NCBI RefSeq assembly: GCF_008757455.1
Contig: NZ_VCMV01000010.1
Location: forward strand, 34,643-98,642
DNA: 64,000 bases
Direction of reading: 5' to 3'
Source of the DNA: Microvirga brassicacearum
GTDB taxonomy: Bacteria > Pseudomonadota > Alphaproteobacteria > Rhizobiales > Beijerinckiaceae
Part shown: piece after piece, positions 60,606-64,000 of the stretch
How the letters are laid out: each line of letters opens with the position of its first letter
Position numbering within the stretch: position 1 is the stretch's first letter
Program-made: the position numbers and the translations under genes
Notes under the pieces: model-generated
What the model was told of the DNA's origin: nothing
Database searches by the model: none
The model's input: the letters and a program-made list of their open reading frames with translations, nothing else

Positions 60606-62129
60606 ATGGGCTCGATCAGCCTTCGCAATGTAACGTTCCTCGCCCAGACTCCGCTTTTCCAGGACCTTAATCTCGTTCTTGGTGAGCGCGACCGGCTCGG
60701 TCTCGTGGCCGGCAACGGCGCCGGCAAGACCACCTTGTTGAAGTGCCTCGCCGGAACGCTCGAGCCGACCCACGGCGAGATAACCCGCCCGCGGGGCATG
60801 CGCGTAGGCCTCGTGGAGCAGGATGTGCCTGCGCGCCTGCGCGATATGCCCTTGAGCGACGCCATCCTGGAGGCGCTTCCTCCTTTGGAACGCGACGGGC
60901 AGGAATGGCGGGCTGAAATTGTGCTGGACGAATTCGAGACGCCGCTCGCCATGCGCCGCCTGCCCTTGCGCGCGCTCAGCGGCGGCTGGCAGCGGCTGGC
61001 TCTGATCGCCCGCGCGTGGATCGCCGAGCCGGACGCGCTGCTGCTCGACGAGCCGACGAATCATCTCGATCTCGCCAAGCTCTACCAGCTCGAATCCTGG
61101 ATCAACACGACGGCGCAGCAGATTCCGGTCGTGATTGCGAGCCACGACCGGAATTTTCTCGATGCCTGCACGACCCGGACGCTTTTTCTGCGGCCCGATA
61201 CCTGCATCGCGTTCCATCATCCGTATGGTCGTGCCCGCGCCCTCTTGGCCGCGCATGACGACGCGCAGGCGAACCGGTTGGAAAAGGATCGTCGCGAGCT
61301 TCGCCGCCTGCGGCAGAATGCGGGCGAGTTGCGCAATATCGGCGTCAACAGCGGCAGCGATCTGCTGCTCAAGAAAGCCAAGCAGCTCGGCGGGCGCGCC
61401 GACGCGCTCGAACAGGGGCTGCAGGCTGCGCATCAGGAGCGATCGGGCGAGATCAAGCTCTCCAATCGCGGCACCCATGCGCGGGTGCTCGTGTCGCTGG
61501 ACAACGTGGTGGTGCGAAAGCCCGATGGCGACAAGCTGTTCGGCATTCCCAAGCTGATCGTGGCACAGGGCGATCGCGTTATCGTTCTCGGCCGCAACGG
61601 CGTCGGCAAGTCGCGGCTCGTGCGGCTGCTGCAAGAAGCGATGGGCGCGCCGGATGCGAATCCGAGCGTGAAGGTGAGCCCATCAGTGGTCGTCGGCTAC
61701 ACCGATCAGGAGATGTCGCAGCTGCCGGAAAAAGCCACCGCCCATGACTTCATCCTATCGGCTTTCCGCCTCGGCGATCAGCGCAGCCGGGCGCTTCTGG
61801 CGGGAGCGGGGTTCAGCGTTGAGAAGCAGAAACAGCCGATCGCCCGATTGTCGCCAGGCGAGAAGGCCCGGCTCGCGCTGCTCGGACTGCGTCTCACGGA
61901 GCCGAATTTCTATCTCATGGACGAACCCACCAACCATGTGGACATCACCGGCCGCGAGCAATTGGAGGCCGAGATCCTCGCCGCCAAGGCGACCTGCCTG
62001 GTGGTGTCGCACGACCGGACCTTCGTTGCGACCATCGGCACCCGGTTTCTGCTCGTCGAAGGCGCGAAGATGAGGGAAATCGACGCGCCGGAGGTGTTCT
62101 ACGAGGCGGTGATGCGCGAGAGGGCGTGA
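60606..62129 (+). CDS. ABC-F family ATPase
   Basis: A 507-residue soluble protein with two ABC domains. The first has GNGAGKTTLLK (about 36-46), LSGGWQRLALIARAW and LLLDEPTNHLD. The second has GRNGVGKSRLV, LSPGEKARLALL and LMDEPTNHVD. The linker between them (about 215-285) is charged and helical. ABC-F proteins act on the ribosome, some conferring antibiotic resistance. Which subfamily this is cannot be settled by eye. It has an atypically long upstream region with a leader-peptide candidate. Confidence 0.9.
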   Translation: MGSISLRNVTFLAQTPLFQDLNLVLGERDRLGLVAGNGAGKTTLLKCLAGTLEPTHGEITRPRGMRVGLVEQDVPARLRDMPLSDAILEALPPLERDGQEWRAEIVLDEFETPLAMRRLPLRALSGGWQRLALIARAWIAEPDALLLDEPTNHLDLAKLYQLESWINTTAQQIPVVIASHDRNFLDACTTRTLFLRPDTCIAFHHPYGRARALLAAHDDAQANRLEKDRRELRRLRQNAGELRNIGVNSGSDLLLKKAKQLGGRADALEQGLQAAHQERSGEIKLSNRGTHARVLVSLDNVVVRKPDGDKLFGIPKLIVAQGDRVIVLGRNGVGKSRLVRLLQEAMGAPDANPSVKVSPSVVVGYTDQEMSQLPEKATAHDFILSAFRLGDQRSRALLAGAGFSVEKQKQPIARLSPGEKARLALLGLRLTEPNFYLMDEPTNHVDITGREQLEAEILAAKATCLVVSHDRTFVATIGTRFLLVEGAKMREIDAPEVFYEAVMRERA

Positions 62130-62136
62130 TCGCAGG

Positions 62137-62670
62137 TCATCCGACGATCTCGATCCGCGTCCTCGGCCCGATCAGCGCCAGCAATCGGGCGATCATGCGC
62201 TTATCGACAGCCATGCACCCCTCGGTCGGCGTGAATCCCGGTCGTGCCAGGTGGAGGAAGATGGCGCTGCCGCGGCCGCGCACGGTGGGCGCGCGGTTCC
62301 ACCCGATATCGACCACCACGTCGTAGAGATGGTCGTCGCGCCACATCTTTTCGTGGCCGGTCGCGCATGGCAACGGGATCAGCCGGTTGTAGCGCCGGTC
62401 GCGCGGGTCGTCGGACCAGCCGTCCTGCCGCCGGATCCGGCGCAGAGCCAAGCCGGTGCGCGGTCGCGACAGGTTGTCGGCCCGGTAGAACGCGCCTAAG
62501 AGGCCGAAGCGGCCGATCGGCGATGCACCGTCGCCCTCGCGCTTGTCGTGGCGGGTGCCGCCGCGTCCCAGTGCGCAGGGTATGACGAGAGGGCCTGCGA
62601 CGATCCGGCCTTTCGAATGATCGAGAGCGGATCGATAAACGCGAATGGTGTTGACGTAGGATCGTATCAT
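62137..62670 (-). CDS. L,D-transpeptidase (YkuD-like) family protein
   Basis: A 177-residue protein with the YkuD catalytic signature FTPTEGCMAVDK, where the Cys is the nucleophile, and HLARPGFTPTEG contributing the His. No clear signal peptide is visible, which is common in this short form. It lies divergent to the CenR-like regulator gene, so regulation of peptidoglycan cross-linking is plausible but unproven. Confidence 0.85.
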   Translation of the reverse strand: MIRSYVNTIRVYRSALDHSKGRIVAGPLVIPCALGRGGTRHDKREGDGASPIGRFGLLGAFYRADNLSRPRTGLALRRIRRQDGWSDDPRDRRYNRLIPLPCATGHEKMWRDDHLYDVVVDIGWNRAPTVRGRGSAIFLHLARPGFTPTEGCMAVDKRMIARLLALIGPRTRIEIVG

Positions 62671-62725
62671 GAGCAGTGGAAGGGTCGCCCCGTCCTCTTG
62701 TTGTCAAGCCGGGAACGAATACTCT

Positions 62726-62761
62726 ATCTGTCCAAAGCGCCAAATCTGTCTATAGCGCCAA
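62726..62761. repeat. tandem 18-bp direct repeat in the L,D-transpeptidase/cenR divergent promoter
   Basis: ATCTGTCCAAAGCGCCAA is followed directly by ATCTGTCTATAGCGCCAA (16 of 18 identical). It is centred in the 134-base divergent gap. OmpR-family regulators bind direct repeats, so this is a natural candidate for an operator of the adjacent regulator. Confidence 0.6.
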
Positions 62762-62804
62762 GATCGCGAGCCGATTGTGCGTTTATCCTCTTGAAAGGTT
62801 TGAG

Positions 62805-63491
62805 ATGTCGAATGCGAGCCGCCTCCTCGTCGTGGACGACGATCAGGACCTGCGCGATACCCTCGTCGAACAGCTCGGACTTTACGAAGAATTTCAGATC
62901 ACCACCGCGGAAACCGCCGCAGGTGCATTGCAGGCGATCAAGGGCGACCGGATCGATCTCGCCATCATGGATGTGGGCCTGCCGGACATGGATGGACGCG
63001 ACGCCGTGAAGCAGATGCGCCGCGACGGCTTTCGCAGCCCGATCATCATGCTGACCGGTCAGGCCTCCGAGAACGACACCGTGATGGGCCTCGAGGCCGG
63101 CGCCAACGATTATGTGGTGAAGCCGTTCAAGTTCGCGGTTCTGCTCGCCCGCATCCGCGCCCAGTTGCGCCAATACGAGGCGAGCGAGGACGCGGTGTTC
63201 CAGATCGGCCCCTATACGTTCCGGCCGGGCTCGAAGCTGCTCACCAGCGAGAAGGGCTCCAAGCTCAAGCTGACCGAAAAGGAAACCGCGATCCTGCGCT
63301 ATCTCTACCGCGCGGGCCAGAATGTGGTGGGGCGCGAAACCCTGCTGGCGGAGGTGTGGGGCTACAATTCCAACGTCACGACGCATACGCTCGAGACCCA
63401 TATCTATCGCCTGCGTCAGAAAATCGAGACCGATCCATCCAAGGCGAGCATCCTTGTGACGGAGCCCGGCGGCTACAAGCTGATTCCCTGA
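62805..63491 (+). CDS. cenR: OmpR-family response regulator, probable CenR
   Basis: A 228-residue two-domain regulator. The receiver (about 6-120) has the acidic pocket VVDDDQDL, phospho-Asp in AIMDVGLPD, and conserved Lys in YVVKPFKF. A winged-helix DNA-binding domain (about 135-228) ends in EPGGYKLIP. The pair with a downstream cyclic-nucleotide-binding protein matches Brucella otpR (CenR) and its neighbour. I infer cell-envelope control from that synteny. No histidine kinase is nearby. Confidence 0.85.
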   Translation: MSNASRLLVVDDDQDLRDTLVEQLGLYEEFQITTAETAAGALQAIKGDRIDLAIMDVGLPDMDGRDAVKQMRRDGFRSPIIMLTGQASENDTVMGLEAGANDYVVKPFKFAVLLARIRAQLRQYEASEDAVFQIGPYTFRPGSKLLTSEKGSKLKLTEKETAILRYLYRAGQNVVGRETLLAEVWGYNSNVTTHTLETHIYRLRQKIETDPSKASILVTEPGGYKLIP

Positions 63492-63492
63492 A

Positions 63493-63960
63493 ATGGCCCT
63501 CGACGACGACATCGCGACCCTCTCCGGCGCGCCGCTCTTCAACCTGCTCGACCGGGATGCCCTGAGGCTCGTCGCCTTCGCGGCGGAAAGCCGGCAGCTG
63601 CGCGCGGGCGACATGCTGTTTCGAAAGGGCGACAAATCGGATGGAGGCTACGTGGTCACGCGCGGCGCCGTGGCGCTCGATGCCCAGGATGACGGCTCGC
63701 CCGCCACCTTCATTGCCGCTCCCGGCGCGGTGATCGGACGGGCCGCGCTCTTCACCCGCATCGAGCGCCCGGCCACCGCCACCGCGCGCGAACCCTCGAC
63801 CGTGATGCGCATCTCGCCGAGCCTCATGCGCCGCGTGCTGGAGGAGTTCCCCAAAGCCGCCATCGCCATGCAGACCGCCATGACCGAGGAACTGACGGTG
63901 CTCAGCCGTGGGCTCGAAGGGGTGCGGCAGAAGCTGATGGCGATCGACGGGGAGGAGTAG
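63493..63960 (+). CDS. cyclic nucleotide-binding domain protein (CRP-like sensor domain)
   Basis: A 155-residue single cNMP-binding fold (about 15-125, with LRAGDMLFRKGDKSDGGYVVTRG) and a helical C-terminus. It lacks a DNA-binding domain. It starts one base after the regulator stop. The analogous Brucella gene is annotated as a cAMP-dependent protein kinase regulatory subunit. Ligand and partner are unknown. Confidence 0.85.
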   Translation: MALDDDIATLSGAPLFNLLDRDALRLVAFAAESRQLRAGDMLFRKGDKSDGGYVVTRGAVALDAQDDGSPATFIAAPGAVIGRAALFTRIERPATATAREPSTVMRISPSLMRRVLEEFPKAAIAMQTAMTEELTVLSRGLEGVRQKLMAIDGEE

Positions 63961-63970
63961 GATCTCTCTT

Positions 63971-63991
63971 CCTTCCCCCTTGCGGGGAGGG
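63971..63991. repeat. GC-rich hairpin at the right edge of the window
   Basis: CCTTCCCC pairs with GGGGAGGG (one G-U) across CTTGC, 10 bases after the last stop codon. It resembles the CCCCTTGCGGGG palindrome common in Rhizobiales spacers and may serve as a terminator. The window ends before its context can be judged. Confidence 0.4.
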
Positions 63992-64000
63992 GCAGGGGTG

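Overview
This is chromosomal DNA of an alphaproteobacterium, most likely of the order Hyphomicrobiales (Rhizobiales). It is GC-rich (by eye in the mid-60s percent G+C) and densely coding, with many ATGA/GTGA stop-start overlaps. Several gene orders are typical of that order: miaB-phoH-ybeY-corC-lnt-xre-metK-trmB, rimP-nusA-ylxR-infB-rbfA-truB, hslUV next to hisB-hisH-hisA-hisF-hisE-coaA, and dnaQ-coaE-aroE-maf-ppsR | hemE-hemJ-rho ... mnmE-mnmG-rsmG-parA-parB. I cannot name the genus.

Layout. 1-8.3 kb: end of a PlsC-type acyltransferase, then RNA modification and processing, envelope (corC, lnt) and SAM synthesis genes. 8.4-9.9 kb: a lone secreted RTX metalloprotease (M10 type) behind a hairpin that masks its ribosome binding site. 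10-18.1 kb: the nusA/infB operon with a promoter and an intrinsic-terminator-like attenuator in its leader. 18.1-21.6 kb: a DUF892 stress protein on the opposite strand, then rpsO and pnp. 21.6-23.5 kb: an AT-rich, foreign-looking insertion holding an anti-phage dCTP deaminase (AvcD type) with a one-base frameshift near its C-terminus, plus a small divergent ORF. 23.6-26.3 kb: mbfA, a flavoprotein, a RidA protein and a BA14K protein. 26.5-33.2 kb: hslUV and the histidine operon with coaA. 33.2-41.9 kb: small envelope proteins, a sugar/adenosine kinase, XRE, Smr, mltA, a Tim44-like protein, secB, dnaQ, coaE, aroE, maf and ppsR. 42.7-43.2 kb: the probable replication origin. 43.2-58.8 kb: hemE, hemJ, rho, a DUF255 protein, mnmE, mnmG, rsmG, parA, parB, holA, lptE and leuS, with two perfect parS sites. 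58.9-64 kb: a PLP-binding protein, an unknown secreted protein, an ABC-F ATPase with a likely leader peptide, an L,D-transpeptidase, and a CenR-like response regulator with a cyclic-nucleotide-binding partner.

How it fits together. Genes left of 42.7 kb (dnaQ to ppsR) read leftward and those right of 43.2 kb (hemE, hemJ, rho) read rightward. The gap between ppsR and hemE has DnaA-box-like sequences, a perfect CtrA motif (TTAA-N7-TTAA) and an AT-rich tract, and parS/parAB lie 7-11 kb away. This is the usual alphaproteobacterial oriC arrangement. A roughly 110-bp hairpin repeat has two full copies and one inverted copy within 3.2 kb around the origin and a half copy near 9.95 kb. A second, REP-like palindrome family occurs near 35.3 and 46.5 kb.

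The most noteworthy items are the frameshifted defence deaminase and its upstream region, the origin with its flanking repeats, the candidate leader peptide before the ABC-F gene, and an 18-bp tandem repeat in the divergent promoter of the CenR-like regulator. I found no tRNA, rRNA, CRISPR array or transposase.
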